A stretch of DNA of 64,000 nt from Novosphingobium indicum (lineage in GTDB: Bacteria; Pseudomonadota; Alphaproteobacteria; Sphingomonadales; Sphingomonadaceae). The notes under the pieces were generated by a model that saw only the letters and a list, made by a program, of their open reading frames with translations, was not told where the DNA came from and searched no databases. Shown one piece after another: positions 8,312-20,313 of the stretch. Location: positions 1-64,000 of the forward strand of contig NZ_BMLK01000012.1 in NCBI RefSeq assembly GCF_014645195.1, written 5' to 3'. The translations under genes were made by a program, and so were the position numbers. Every line of letters starts with the position of its first letter. The first letter of the stretch is position 1.

Positions 8312-9673
8312 GTGGCGACCGTCCTAACCTTTCACGACCTACTTGATTTTCCGCTCCGACTTACGCCCGAGCAGCACTTCACCTCGGACCATCTCCGACG
8401 CCTTTACGCCACCAAGATAGCCAGATCGCGCGCTACCGGTAGGGATGGGATCCGAGTAGCAGCTTTTGAACAAAATCTTGCCGACAATTTAGCGACGATT
8501 AATCGCAAAGTACTTAATGGCACTTATAATTTCACTACATTTAAGGAACGGCTACTCCTGAAGGGCGCAGGAAAGCCTCCGCGTCAGATTTGCATTCCCA
8601 CTGTCCGCGACCGCCTGACTCTACGGGCGGTGTGCCAAATTCTGCATCAAAACATTCCCCAATCAGCCGGCTTTTCTCCACACGGAGTCATCGACCGAGT
8701 CGCGACGCAACTCCGCTCTAGCCCGCCTGACCGTTCGTTTATCCGGATTGATGTAAAAGAATTTTTTCCTAGCATTAGACACGCATTGCTTGAAACTGAA
8801 CTCAGAACTTTTGGCTTGGATGACTTGACATTGTCCCTCTGCATGAAAGCTGTTCGGACGAAAATTGGCAATGAAGAGACCCCACCAGATAAAGGAATCG
8901 CGCAAGGATTGAGTATCTCGGGCGCACTCGCCTGTATCTATCTGCTCCGCTTTGATGATCGTCAGACAAATCGGTTCCAAAGCTACTTTCGATACGTCGA
9001 CGACATATTGATGATCGCACCCACCGACGCTGCCGAAAGCACATTAGAAAGTGTGAGGCGAGCGCTGGGACGTCTCGGCCTAAAAATTCACGCGCTAGGC
9101 ACATCTGGAAAGACGGAGATACATGATGTTGCACAGGGGGTAGATTATCTGGGATATCATATCAGTCGCGAACAAATATCGGTCAGGGAAACCTCGTTTC
9201 GCCGAATGTTCAATAATATCCTGAAGGTCGTCACCGACTACCGATATCGTAGGGATTTAGAGAGAACCATTTTTCGCCTGAACCTGAAAATCAGCGGATG
9301 CTTGGCAGATGGCAAAAGGCGAGGTTGGATGATGTTTTTTTCGCGCACCGAAAATCTTCAGCAACTTTCGCACCTAGACGCTTTCGTGCAGCAGCAGCTT
9401 CAGCGCGTGGGATTTCCTAACGACCATAGACCGAGGATAAAGCGGTTTATCAAAAGCTATCATGAGATCTGCTACAATCTCAATGAAACTGCGTACGTTC
9501 CAAAATTTGATCAATACGATTTAGAAGAGAAAACTCAGGTAGTTGCAATTCTGCTTGGTAGAACACTTGAAGAGATCCAAACTTTCAGCGCAGAGTCCAT
9601 CGAAGCTCATTTCAACCGTCTTATAGGCCAAGAAGTACACGAGTTAGAGAACGACGTCGGCAGCCCTTCCTAG
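8312..9673 (+). CDS. Reverse transcriptase of the unknown-group/defence type
   Basis: 453 residues from a GTG one base after the SLATT stop. RT motifs in order: GRDGIRV; RQICIPTVRDRLTLRAV; motif A FIRIDVKEFFPSI (Asp ~147); motif B KGIAQGLSISGALACIYL, with AQG where PQG is usual; motif C FRYVDDILMIAP (Asp-Asp at ~230-231); motif E-like VDYLGYHI (~280). A helical C-terminal region of about 170 residues follows, with no recognisable endonuclease, maturase or integrase domain. It is therefore not a group II intron protein. Paired with a SLATT effector it fits the defence-associated RT (DRT/UG) class, in which cDNA synthesis signals infection. The exact subtype cannot be fixed by eye. Strongly lower GC than neighbours, so horizontally acquired. 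Confidence 0.85.
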   Translation: MATVLTFHDLLDFPLRLTPEQHFTSDHLRRLYATKIARSRATGRDGIRVAAFEQNLADNLATINRKVLNGTYNFTTFKERLLLKGAGKPPRQICIPTVRDRLTLRAVCQILHQNIPQSAGFSPHGVIDRVATQLRSSPPDRSFIRIDVKEFFPSIRHALLETELRTFGLDDLTLSLCMKAVRTKIGNEETPPDKGIAQGLSISGALACIYLLRFDDRQTNRFQSYFRYVDDILMIAPTDAAESTLESVRRALGRLGLKIHALGTSGKTEIHDVAQGVDYLGYHISREQISVRETSFRRMFNNILKVVTDYRYRRDLERTIFRLNLKISGCLADGKRRGWMMFFSRTENLQQLSHLDAFVQQQLQRVGFPNDHRPRIKRFIKSYHEICYNLNETAYVPKFDQYDLEEKTQVVAILLGRTLEEIQTFSAESIEAHFNRLIGQEVHELENDVGSPS

Positions 9674-10082
9674 TGCACTTACCCCAACCCTCTTCGAGCG
9701 TGGTCAGGAATAGTGCGAGACATTGCCTCTGATGGGCCGGAGCCCGGCGCTGGACATCGGGGTCGAAAGCATGAACCGCGAGCATCGCGAGATCCCGGCG
9801 ACGCGGGCGACCTGAGCACTCCCACCAAACATTCGTCATTGCGAGCGGAGCGAAGCAATCCAGGGCGGTTGACGCTCGCTCTGGATGGCCGCGGCCCTGC
9901 GGGCCTCGCAATGACGATGGAGGTGAGGCGTCTTTCACTCCCGCTTCGTCGCCCCCGCGCAAGCGGGGGTCCCGCTTGTGGCGTTTGGCACCGGGCAAGG
10001 AAGCGGGATACCCGCCTTCGCGGGGATGACGGGTGGGAGCGGGAAAGCCGCGTGGGAAAAGGTCCGGCGTTACGGTGGCGGA
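9674..10082. other. Intergenic, right edge of the RT island plus repeats
   Basis: 9674-9832 is GC-rich sequence that I cannot assign. No frame in it looks like a gene, and it may be a remnant of whatever the island interrupted. 9833-10035 is a family B plus family C repeat unit. The remainder precedes the end of parE. Confidence 0.5.
9833..10035. repeat. Family B + C unit, copy 1
   Basis: Family B palindrome (9833-9918, CGTCATTGCGAGCGGAGCGA arm) followed by a family C palindrome (about 9944-10035, with CCCCCGCGCAAGCGGGGG and CGCGGGGATGACGGG). It is nearly identical, in the same orientation, to 10759-10957. The two copies flank parDE. Confidence 0.85.
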
Positions 10083-10391
10083 TTACCCGGCCTCCAATTC
10101 CTCGCCCCAATCCTGCCCGGCGTGAACCAGCCGCAATATCTCCACCACCGCGTCCATCACGCGGTAGGCGATCACCGTCCGCTGCCGGTACACCGTGGTG
10201 CGCAGGCCCGGCACCAGATCGTCTCGCGGCGTGCCGCGATCCGGGTATGTGGCAAGCTCGTGTCCATGCGCCTCGATCCCGCTGGTATAGGCGAAAGCCA
10301 CCTCCGCACCGGCGCGCTCGGCAATCCAGTCGTAGAGTGCGAGAAGATCGTCCCGCGCGCGGGGGTGCCAGACGACCGTGTAGCGCTTCAC
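10083..10391 (-). CDS. parE: ParE/RelE-superfamily toxin
   Basis: 102 residues with the ParE-type fold. N-terminal VVWHPRARDDLLALYDWIAE and C-terminal RQRTVIAYRVMDAVVEILRLVHAGQDW are the usual conserved blocks. Characterised ParE toxins poison DNA gyrase, and the RelE relatives cut mRNA on ribosomes. The sequence groups by eye with ParE. Its ATG overlaps the stop of the upstream antitoxin gene by 4 bp, which ties synthesis of toxin to antitoxin. The pair lies between two direct repeats. Confidence 0.85.
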   Translation of the reverse strand: MKRYTVVWHPRARDDLLALYDWIAERAGAEVAFAYTSGIEAHGHELATYPDRGTPRDDLVPGLRTTVYRQRTVIAYRVMDAVVEILRLVHAGQDWGEELEAG

Positions 10392-10654
10392 CCGGCGGTG
10401 CGGGCTTCGTGCCGGGCACGCAGCTCGGCGAACACGTCTTCCTGCGGCAGCGGCGGCGCGGGATCGGCCAGCGCCTCCTCGACGCGGGCCTTGAGCACGG
10501 CATCGAGCGCCGCCTCCTCCCGCTCCAGCGCGCGCAATCCGGCTCGCACCACTTCGCTGACCGACGCGTAACGCCCCGAAGCCACCCGCTCCTGCGCCAT
10601 TTCGGTGAGCGGGCCGAGCGTGACGGTGACGGGCTTGGCGGTACGTGTGGTCAT
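10388..10654 (-). CDS. parD: ParD-family antitoxin
   Basis: About 88 residues from ATG 10654 (MTTRTAKPV). An in-frame ATG at 10678 would add eight residues, but it lies inside the operator palindrome. The N-terminal ribbon-helix-helix is visible: VTLGPLTEMAQERVASGRYA then SVSEVVRAGLRALEREE. A helical acidic tail binds and neutralises the toxin in this family. ParD normally represses its own operon, and a 15-bp palindrome lies just upstream. Confidence 0.85.
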   Translation of the reverse strand: MTTRTAKPVTVTLGPLTEMAQERVASGRYASVSEVVRAGLRALEREEAALDAVLKARVEEALADPAPPLPQEDVFAELRARHEARTAG

Positions 10655-10664
10655 GGCGGAAGTG

Positions 10665-10679
10665 TATGACATTGTCATA
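10665..10679. promoter_or_regulatory. Probable ParD operator
   Basis: TATGACATTGTCATA, a perfect 7-bp inverted repeat about a central T, 10 bp upstream of the parD start. Position and symmetry suit autorepression by the ribbon-helix-helix dimer. Confidence 0.6.
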
Positions 10680-11409
10680 GTTTCAGCAACGGCAGCGGGT
10701 CGAGTCCAGTGAAATGGCGTTCATCGCGCGCGGCTTGCACGAATTGATGCCTCCGCCTTCGTCATTGCGAGCGGAGCGAAGCAATCCAGGGCGCTTGACG
10801 CTCGCTCTGGATGGCCGCGGCCCTGCGGGCCTCGCCATGACGATCAAGGTGAGGCGTCTTTCCCCCGCTTCGTCGCCCCCGCGCAGGCGGGGGTCCCGCT
10901 TGTGGCGTTGGGCGCCGGGCAAGGAAGCGGGATCCCCGCCTGCGCGGGGATGACGGGTGAGGGGTGGCTGAAATGAGGGATGGGGAAACGGTGCGGCAGA
11001 GCCGAAGACGCGCCCTCTCCGTTCGTGTCGCGCCCCTCGACATGGTCGGGGTGCACTTCGGCCGAAAGGGCGAAGTCGGGACACGGGTGGCGCTGGCGTG
11101 TCTCGACTTCGCTCGACACGAACGGAGTGTGGGGGCGAACGGGACATGGGGGCGCGAACGGGGCCGGAGACGTATTGCCGGGGAGCCCACCCCGCTGCGA
11201 CTAGCGCCAGAGGCGCAAGTCTCGCGGCCCTCCCGCTTGCGGGAGGGCGGACCTTGCGCGGTCTTTCGGCGGGGCGCTGGCACTCCCCTCCCGCAAGCGG
11301 GAGGGGTTGGGGGTGGGCTTCCTGGCACGACGTTCGCGTTGTGGCGGCTGTGCCCCTCCACCGCCCTTCGGGCGGTCCCCCTCCCCGAGACAAGCTCGGG
11401 GAGGAATTA
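10680..11409. repeat. Repeat-rich gene-free region between parD and uvrA
   Basis: No credible gene. It contains family B + C copy 2 (10759-10957), a family F palindrome pair (11019-11131; CCGTTCGTGTCG / CTCGACTTCGCTCGACACGA), family D palindromes (11227-11313) and a family E palindrome (11346-11405, CTCCCCGAGACAAGCTCGGG). The last abuts the uvrA stop and could double as a terminator. Confidence 0.8.
10759..10957. repeat. Family B + C unit, copy 2
   Basis: Same order and orientation as 9833-10035, differing by scattered substitutions and a short indel over about 200 bp. Long enough to support homologous recombination that would excise parDE. Confidence 0.85.
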
Positions 11410-14376
<2,967 letters not shown>

Positions 14377-14593
14377 GGGGAGCGTATGTTCCAGATTTGT
14401 TCGCGCCAATCAAGCGGGCGCCGGGAGGTTACCCTCTAGATATGCGCCAGCGCCCTCAAGACAATGCCCGAGCAGCCCGAAGGTGCCCTGCTTCCATTCC
14501 TACCGCGACTTTAACGCTTCGTCGCAAGGCCTTTGCAAAGGTTTCGCGAATACGTTTCAGGTCGCGCCGAAGGGACAAAGGGACCGGGAAAAC

Positions 14594-14953
14594 ATGAGGG
14601 TATCGCATTTCACGCCCGCGCTTTGCGCGCTGGCTTTTGCTGTAACAATGGGGTCAGCACCCGCACGTGCAGACGATCCCAGGGATCCGTCGATGCGCTC
14701 GGCGGAGGCCCGCGCGCGCGACAAGGCCATCATCAAGCGGCTCAACGAAGACCAGCTCGCCCACGTCCGCGAACGCGATGCGGAATATGCCCGTGGCTGG
14801 GAAGCCCATCGCGCCGCCAGGGCCGACAACCGCCACGAAGCCGACCAGCAGGCCTACAACGATGCCCGCAGCGACTACGAAGCCGCCATGGCCGACTGGC
14901 ACCGCGACGTCGCCGCCTGCCGCGCGGGCTATTACGAGCGGTGCGCGCGCTAA
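14594..14953 (+). CDS. Secreted helical protein of unknown function (paralogue A)
   Basis: 119 residues with an N-terminal signal peptide (cut after SAPARA, ~residue 26). The rest is a charged, alanine-rich helix with many Glu, Arg and Asp, ending YEAAMADWHRDVAACRAGYYERCAR, which has two cysteines. The C-terminal pattern (Y-x-AA/DY-x-x-W-x-x-x-V-AAC-x-x-G-x-x-x-x-C) matches the next gene, so the two look like a tandem duplication. ATG 14594 follows CGGGAAAAC, a weak ribosome site. Likely periplasmic. No function can be assigned. Confidence 0.65.
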   Translation: MRVSHFTPALCALAFAVTMGSAPARADDPRDPSMRSAEARARDKAIIKRLNEDQLAHVRERDAEYARGWEAHRAARADNRHEADQQAYNDARSDYEAAMADWHRDVAACRAGYYERCAR

Positions 14954-15023
14954 CCAATCCACGCTTGCCGCCACGACCCGCAATGGCCTACTCTACAGAC
15001 GGTAATTCTGTGGAGGTGCCGTC

Positions 15024-15425
15024 ATGCTCCGGATACGCCGACCTTTCCTCGCTACCGCGCTTTGCGGCGCCGTTCTGGCCTGTGCCGGGCTGCCGGCAAT
15101 TGTACCTGCTTCGGCTCGTACGCAGGCCCAGCCGATCGATGCCGGACCTGAACCGGGCGATCCGGTTGCGCGGCGCAAGGAACTCAATCTGGAGCAGGCC
15201 CGGCTTGCTCAGGAACAGCTTGCCGCCAATGAAGCCAGTCAGGCCGCGCATGACCAGGCAGTGCAGTCAGCGCAGATGCAGGCGCAACGCGACAAGGCCG
15301 CTTACGAGACCGCGATGGAGAAGCATCGCGAGGTGGTCGCCAAATACCGCGCCGACTATGCCGCGTGGGAGCAAGTTGTCGCCGCCTGCAAGCGGGGCGA
15401 CCGCACTCTTTGCCCTCCGCGGTAG
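15024..15425 (+). CDS. Secreted helical protein of unknown function (paralogue B)
   Basis: 133 residues: signal peptide (LATALCGAVLACAGLPAIVPASA), then a long heptad-like helix rich in Ala, Gln and Glu (RLAQEQLAANEASQAAHDQA), ending DYAAWEQVVAACKRGDRTLC. The end resembles the C-terminus of the protein 70 bp upstream, including both cysteines. Good GGAGG ahead of ATG 15024. Function unknown; periplasmic location inferred from the signal peptide. Confidence 0.7.
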   Translation: MLRIRRPFLATALCGAVLACAGLPAIVPASARTQAQPIDAGPEPGDPVARRKELNLEQARLAQEQLAANEASQAAHDQAVQSAQMQAQRDKAAYETAMEKHREVVAKYRADYAAWEQVVAACKRGDRTLCPPR

Positions 15426-15443
15426 CGCTGCCGAGCGCCGGAC

Positions 15444-16451
15444 TCAGTCCAGCAGCGCCGCCCAGGTCCTGGCGCCGACGATGCCGTCGGCGACCAGTCC
15501 CTTGCTTTGCTGAAAGGCGATGACCGCCGCCTTCGTTGCAGGGCCGAAATCGCCGTCCGCGGTGATCTCCAGGCATTCCTGCAGGTACTTCACGTCCTCG
15601 CCCTCATCGCCATAGCGCAAGGGCGGGCGGGCACGGGCGGGTTCGGGCTCCTGGTTGTCGCTTTGCGCGAGCAACACGGCCCAGGTCTGCTGGCCGACGA
15701 TGCCGTCGCCATAGAGGCCGTTCTCCTGCTGGAAGGCGACGACGGCAGCCTTGGTCGCCGGACCGAAATCGCCGTCGGTGACGATGCCGAGCAGTTCCTG
15801 CAGATGCATAACCGCCTGCCCCCGGTCGCCGATCCGCAGCAGCGGGGTGGGATTGTCGGTCCGCGAACCGCCGCCCGAATAGAGCGCATAGGCTTCCGCC
15901 ATTTTCGTGTGGTATTTGAAGCGGCGGAAACTGGGCCCGTTGTAGCCGCGCGCGAAGCCTTCCCAGTCCAGCCGCACCAGTTCGTCCGCCAGACCGTTCC
16001 TCTTGATGAAGGCGCAGAAGGCCTTCAACTGCGCCGGCTCGCCCGAGACCATTGCGGCCACGAAGCTTTCGACATCGCCAAAGCCCACGACTTCGTGGTT
16101 GAAGCCCATGATCTGGAACTTGCCCCAGCTCGCGGACTTGAGCGCGCCTTCCCGGTCGAGGGCGATGGCGCGTGTCAGCCGGTCGTATTCGCGCGTGCCG
16201 CCGATATAGCCGCCGCCCGATGCCCAAGAGATATCCGAATGCTGCGCGCTGAAGCGCCCGCCCGTCTGCCGGTGGAAGATATGCCGTTCGAACAGGATTT
16301 TCGGGCGCCCGTCTGAGAAGAAACCGTCGCCCGCGCTTTCGACGAAGGCCACAGCTTTGACGGCGGCGACGCTGCATCCCAGCTCACGCGCGGCATCTTC
16401 GAAATCGGTCTGGGATAAGGGTGTAGGATCGCCGGTGAATTCATTCGGCAT
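15444..16451 (-). CDS. N-acetylmuramidase-domain protein with two peptidoglycan-binding domains
   Basis: 335 residues from ATG 16451, which has a strong GAGAGGAGG upstream (an in-frame start at 16481 lacks this). Residues ~10-190 match the N-acetylmuramidase family common in phage endolysins: AVAFVESAGDGFF with the likely catalytic Glu, SASWGKFQIMGFN and ARGYNGP. Two PG_binding_1 repeats follow, each with DGDFGPATKAAVxAFQQ and DGIVGxxTWAxLL. No signal peptide is visible, as in endolysins that leave through a holin. No other phage gene is nearby, so this is either a domesticated lysin or a core cell-wall enzyme. Confidence 0.85.
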   Translation of the reverse strand: MPNEFTGDPTPLSQTDFEDAARELGCSVAAVKAVAFVESAGDGFFSDGRPKILFERHIFHRQTGGRFSAQHSDISWASGGGYIGGTREYDRLTRAIALDREGALKSASWGKFQIMGFNHEVVGFGDVESFVAAMVSGEPAQLKAFCAFIKRNGLADELVRLDWEGFARGYNGPSFRRFKYHTKMAEAYALYSGGGSRTDNPTPLLRIGDRGQAVMHLQELLGIVTDGDFGPATKAAVVAFQQENGLYGDGIVGQQTWAVLLAQSDNQEPEPARARPPLRYGDEGEDVKYLQECLEITADGDFGPATKAAVIAFQQSKGLVADGIVGARTWAALLD

Positions 16452-16592
16452 AGGGGCCTCCTCTCGCCTGTGGTCAGACAATGTGCGGCCCGTATGTGAT
16501 TGCAGCGCAGTTTAGGTCATCGCCGGGTGCCGTCAACGCCAACCTTGTCCCTGACGCCTTGCTTCCGGCGGCTCGGCGCCTAGGATACGGGC

Positions 16593-18272
<1,680 letters not shown>

Positions 18273-18278
18273 CCACCT

Positions 18279-18947
18279 ATGTCTGCGGTCGCTTCACCCA
18301 GTGTCTCGCCGTTCGTGTCGAGCGAAGTCGAGACACTTCAATACCGCGCACCCGTGTCTCGACTTCGCTCGACACGAACGGGATTGGGGAGGCTGACGAC
18401 CATCGCGGTGCTCGCCCTCGCCCTCTCCGCTTGCGGGGGCGGCACGAGGTACCGGCCGGTCAGCGATATTCCGGTGCGGATCGGCCCGCCCTACACCGTG
18501 CGCGGGGTGACTTATACGCCGGCGGCCGATCCGCACTACGACATGCTGGGCTACGCGACGTGGTACGGCAACGAGTCCGGCAACCAGGTCGCCAATGGCG
18601 AGAAGTTCCGGCCCGACTGGATCACCGCCGCGCACCGCACGCTGCCGCTGCCTTCCTATGTCGAGGTGACCGCGCTCGATACCGGGGAGCGCATTCTGGT
18701 GCGGGTCAACGACCGCGGGCCCTTTGCCAGCAGTTCGCGGATCATCGATCTGTCCAAGGGCGCGGCCGAGCTGCTCGGCGTGCGGGCGAAGGGCAAGGCG
18801 GCGGTGCGGGTGCGCGTGGTCCAGCCTTCGGAGCAAGATCGCAAGCGGCTGCGCAAGGGCGATGCCGCGAAAAAGCTGTCGCCGGTCAAGGGCCGGACGC
18901 TGGCCAACCTTCAGGCGCAATTCGCGCGCGGCGTGGGCCCGCGCTGA
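18279..18947 (+). CDS. rlpA: RlpA-like lipoprotein with repeat-encoded N-terminal extension
   Basis: 222 residues from ATG 18279. A lipoprotein signal (TIAVLALALSACGGG, lipobox LSAC) is preceded by about 35 residues, of which 11-35 are translated family F repeat (FVSSEVET...[11 protein letters not shown]). The natural start may be TTG 18384 (in frame, just before LGRLTTIAV), which gives a normal-length lipoprotein signal. The RlpA domain shows YATWYGNESGNQVANGE, TAAHRTLPLPS and VRVNDRGPFASSSRIIDLS. Basic C-terminal tail, no SPOR domain. Outer-membrane-anchored peptidoglycan lyase by family. Confidence 0.88.
   Translation: MSAVASPSVSPFVSSEVETLQYRAPVSRLRSTRTGLGRLTTIAVLALALSACGGGTRYRPVSDIPVRIGPPYTVRGVTYTPAADPHYDMLGYATWYGNESGNQVANGEKFRPDWITAAHRTLPLPSYVEVTALDTGERILVRVNDRGPFASSSRIIDLSKGAAELLGVRAKGKAAVRVRVVQPSEQDRKRLRKGDAAKKLSPVKGRTLANLQAQFARGVGPR
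18309..18383. repeat. Family F palindrome at the 5' end of the second rlpA
   Basis: Arms TTCGTGTCGAGCGAAGTCGA and CTCGACTTCGCTCGACACGA. 75 bp, in frame. Related copies at 11019-11131 and a short one (CCGTTCGTGTCGAACGG) at 41795-41811 between hslV and hslU. Confidence 0.85.
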
Positions 18948-18997
18948 CAGCGCGGCCCGACAATGTCGTGAATACGACATTGCCTGCGGAGAGGTTT

Positions 18998-19204
18998 TCA
19001 GAAGTTGCTGAGATGCCCTTCCCGCTTCGCCTGCGCCCGCGCCGATGCCATGATGCTCTTGGACTTACCGGGCGGAGAAACCCGCGAAATCAGGCGGTTG
19101 ACGGCAGTGCTGCCACACGTCGGGCAGACCGGCGTGTCGTCGGACCGCATCAGCAGTTCGAAATCGGCAACGCAGTCCGGGCAATGGAATTCATAGAACG
19201 GCAT
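18998..19204 (-). CDS. FmdB-family zinc-ribbon protein
   Basis: 68 residues starting MPFYEFHCPDCVADFELL with a second Cys pair CPTCGS at ~27-30. This is the two Cys-x-x-Cys knuckles of the FmdB/CxxC_CxxC_SSSS family, with a basic C-terminal tail (ARAQAKREGHLSNF). ATG 19204 follows GGGAGG. Proposed regulators, but no function is proven for most members. It is divergent from nothing; the globin gene lies 71 bp upstream on the same strand. Confidence 0.85.
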   Translation of the reverse strand: MPFYEFHCPDCVADFELLMRSDDTPVCPTCGSTAVNRLISRVSPPGKSKSIMASARAQAKREGHLSNF

Positions 19205-19275
19205 CGGGCCTCCCTGTCGCAAGCGGACGGACAGGGAGGACGATGCGAGAAGCGTGCCAGTATGCGGCGCGGTGC

Positions 19276-19722
19276 TCAGGCGGCCTGCTCTTCGTAGAGC
19301 GCGGCTTCCTTGGCGATCAGGATATCGGCGAGGAACCAGTAGGCTTCGCCCCAGGCCGCAAGCACTTCGTCGGTGGCGGCATCGCCGAGCACGTCGCGGA
19401 TGGCAGGCAGCAGGGCATTGGCGACATAGGGGTAGTGCTCCGCTTTCACCCCGGTCTCGACGTGCCGTTCGACCATGCGGCGCACCGGTGCGTCGAGGTT
19501 CTGCAGCTTGTCGACGTTCTGGGCATAGGCGAGGATCGCGGCGGCCAGACGGCGCGGCTGTTCGCCCGATTCCTGCGCGGCCTGATCGAACAGCGCCTTG
19601 ATGTCCTCGTCCACGAAAAGGCGCTCGTACATGCGCGTGGTGATGGCGACGCCATGCTCCTGCAAGGCGGGCGCGGTCGCCTTGACGATGGCAACGGTCT
19701 GTTCGGAAAGCGGTGCGGCCAT
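19276..19722 (-). CDS. Single-domain globin (flavohaemoglobin-type)
   Basis: 148 residues matching the globin domain of flavohaemoglobins. N-terminal LSEQTVAIVKATAPALQEHG, the MYERLF block, and ERHVETGVKAEHYPYVANAL with the proximal His and the His-Tyr pair. No FAD or NAD domain follows, so it needs a separate reductase if it acts as a nitric oxide dioxygenase. Divergent from nsrR, with NsrR-like operators between the two starts. NO detoxification is therefore the best guess. ATG 19722 follows GGAGG. Confidence 0.88.
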   Translation of the reverse strand: MAAPLSEQTVAIVKATAPALQEHGVAITTRMYERLFVDEDIKALFDQAAQESGEQPRRLAAAILAYAQNVDKLQNLDAPVRRMVERHVETGVKAEHYPYVANALLPAIRDVLGDAATDEVLAAWGEAYWFLADILIAKEAALYEEQAA

Positions 19723-19741
19723 TCGGTAGTCCTCCCATTAA

Positions 19742-19762
19742 AGATGCGATTCGAATGCATCT
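19742..19762. promoter_or_regulatory. NsrR-like operator
   Basis: AGATGC-N9-GCATCT, the dyad typical of NsrR sites, 20 bp upstream of the globin start. A second, weaker site with a GATGCATT-like half (ATGCATC at about 19793-19799) lies nearer nsrR. Together they suggest NsrR represses the globin gene and itself. Confidence 0.65.
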
Positions 19763-19837
19763 ATACACACACCCTTAAACATGTAAACTGAATGCATCAT
19801 AAAGCCGGTCCAATGCGGACCACACAGGAGACCTGCC

Positions 19838-20260
19838 TTGCGCCTCACCGCGCACACCGATTACGCGCTGCGCATCCTGCTGCACGCCGCCCTGCTCGCG
19901 CAGAAGAACCCGCAAGGCCTGCTGTCGATCGCGGAGGTGGCGCAGGCCCACGCGATCTCGCGCAATCACGCGATGAAAGTGGTCAACCTGCTAGCCAATG
20001 CCGGGCTGCTGGAGACCGTGCGCGGGCGCGGCGGCGGGTTTCGGCTGGGCCAGCCGGCAGACAGTATCCGGCTGGGCGACGTCGTGCGGCTGACCGAGCC
20101 TTGCCTTGCTCCCGCAGATTGCGCCAACTGCCTGCTGCGCAGCACTTGCGGCCTGACCGCCATTCTCGGCGACGCGATGGATGCCTTTCTGGCCCGGCTA
20201 GATGCGAGAACGCTGGCCGATGCCGCCGCGACCTCCCGCCTGCCGATGCTCCCGGCCTGA
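19838..20260 (+). CDS. nsrR: NsrR, nitric-oxide-sensing Rrf2-family repressor
   Basis: 140 residues starting at TTG, preceded by CAGGAG. The N-terminal winged helix begins MRLTAHTDYALRILLHAALL, and GRGGGFRLG forms the wing. Iron-sulfur ligands are C89, C95, C98 and C104 (C-x5-C-x2-C-x5-C); three of these match the NsrR cluster cysteines. The cluster reacts with NO and the protein releases DNA. The divergent globin target with matching dyads supports NsrR over IscR or RsrR. Confidence 0.88.
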   Translation: MRLTAHTDYALRILLHAALLAQKNPQGLLSIAEVAQAHAISRNHAMKVVNLLANAGLLETVRGRGGGFRLGQPADSIRLGDVVRLTEPCLAPADCANCLLRSTCGLTAILGDAMDAFLARLDARTLADAAATSRLPMLPA

Positions 20261-20313
20261 CCGGGAACTTTGCACCGTCTTTCGCGTTTTCCTCCCGTGA
20301 GAGGAGGAATCCC

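Noticed and set aside
8312..9673. Group II intron maturase or retron RT
   Set aside because: No maturase X domain, HNH endonuclease or retron NAxxH/VTG-type motifs recognised, and no intron domain V/VI-like structure seen after the gene.
9720..9830. tRNA- or tmRNA-like end (CTCCCACCA) at the RT island edge
   Set aside because: No acceptor stem or T-arm pairing could be found; the CCA is probably chance.
10680..11409. CRISPR-like array
   Set aside because: The repeats are palindromes of different families with unequal spacing, not identical direct repeats with uniform spacers.
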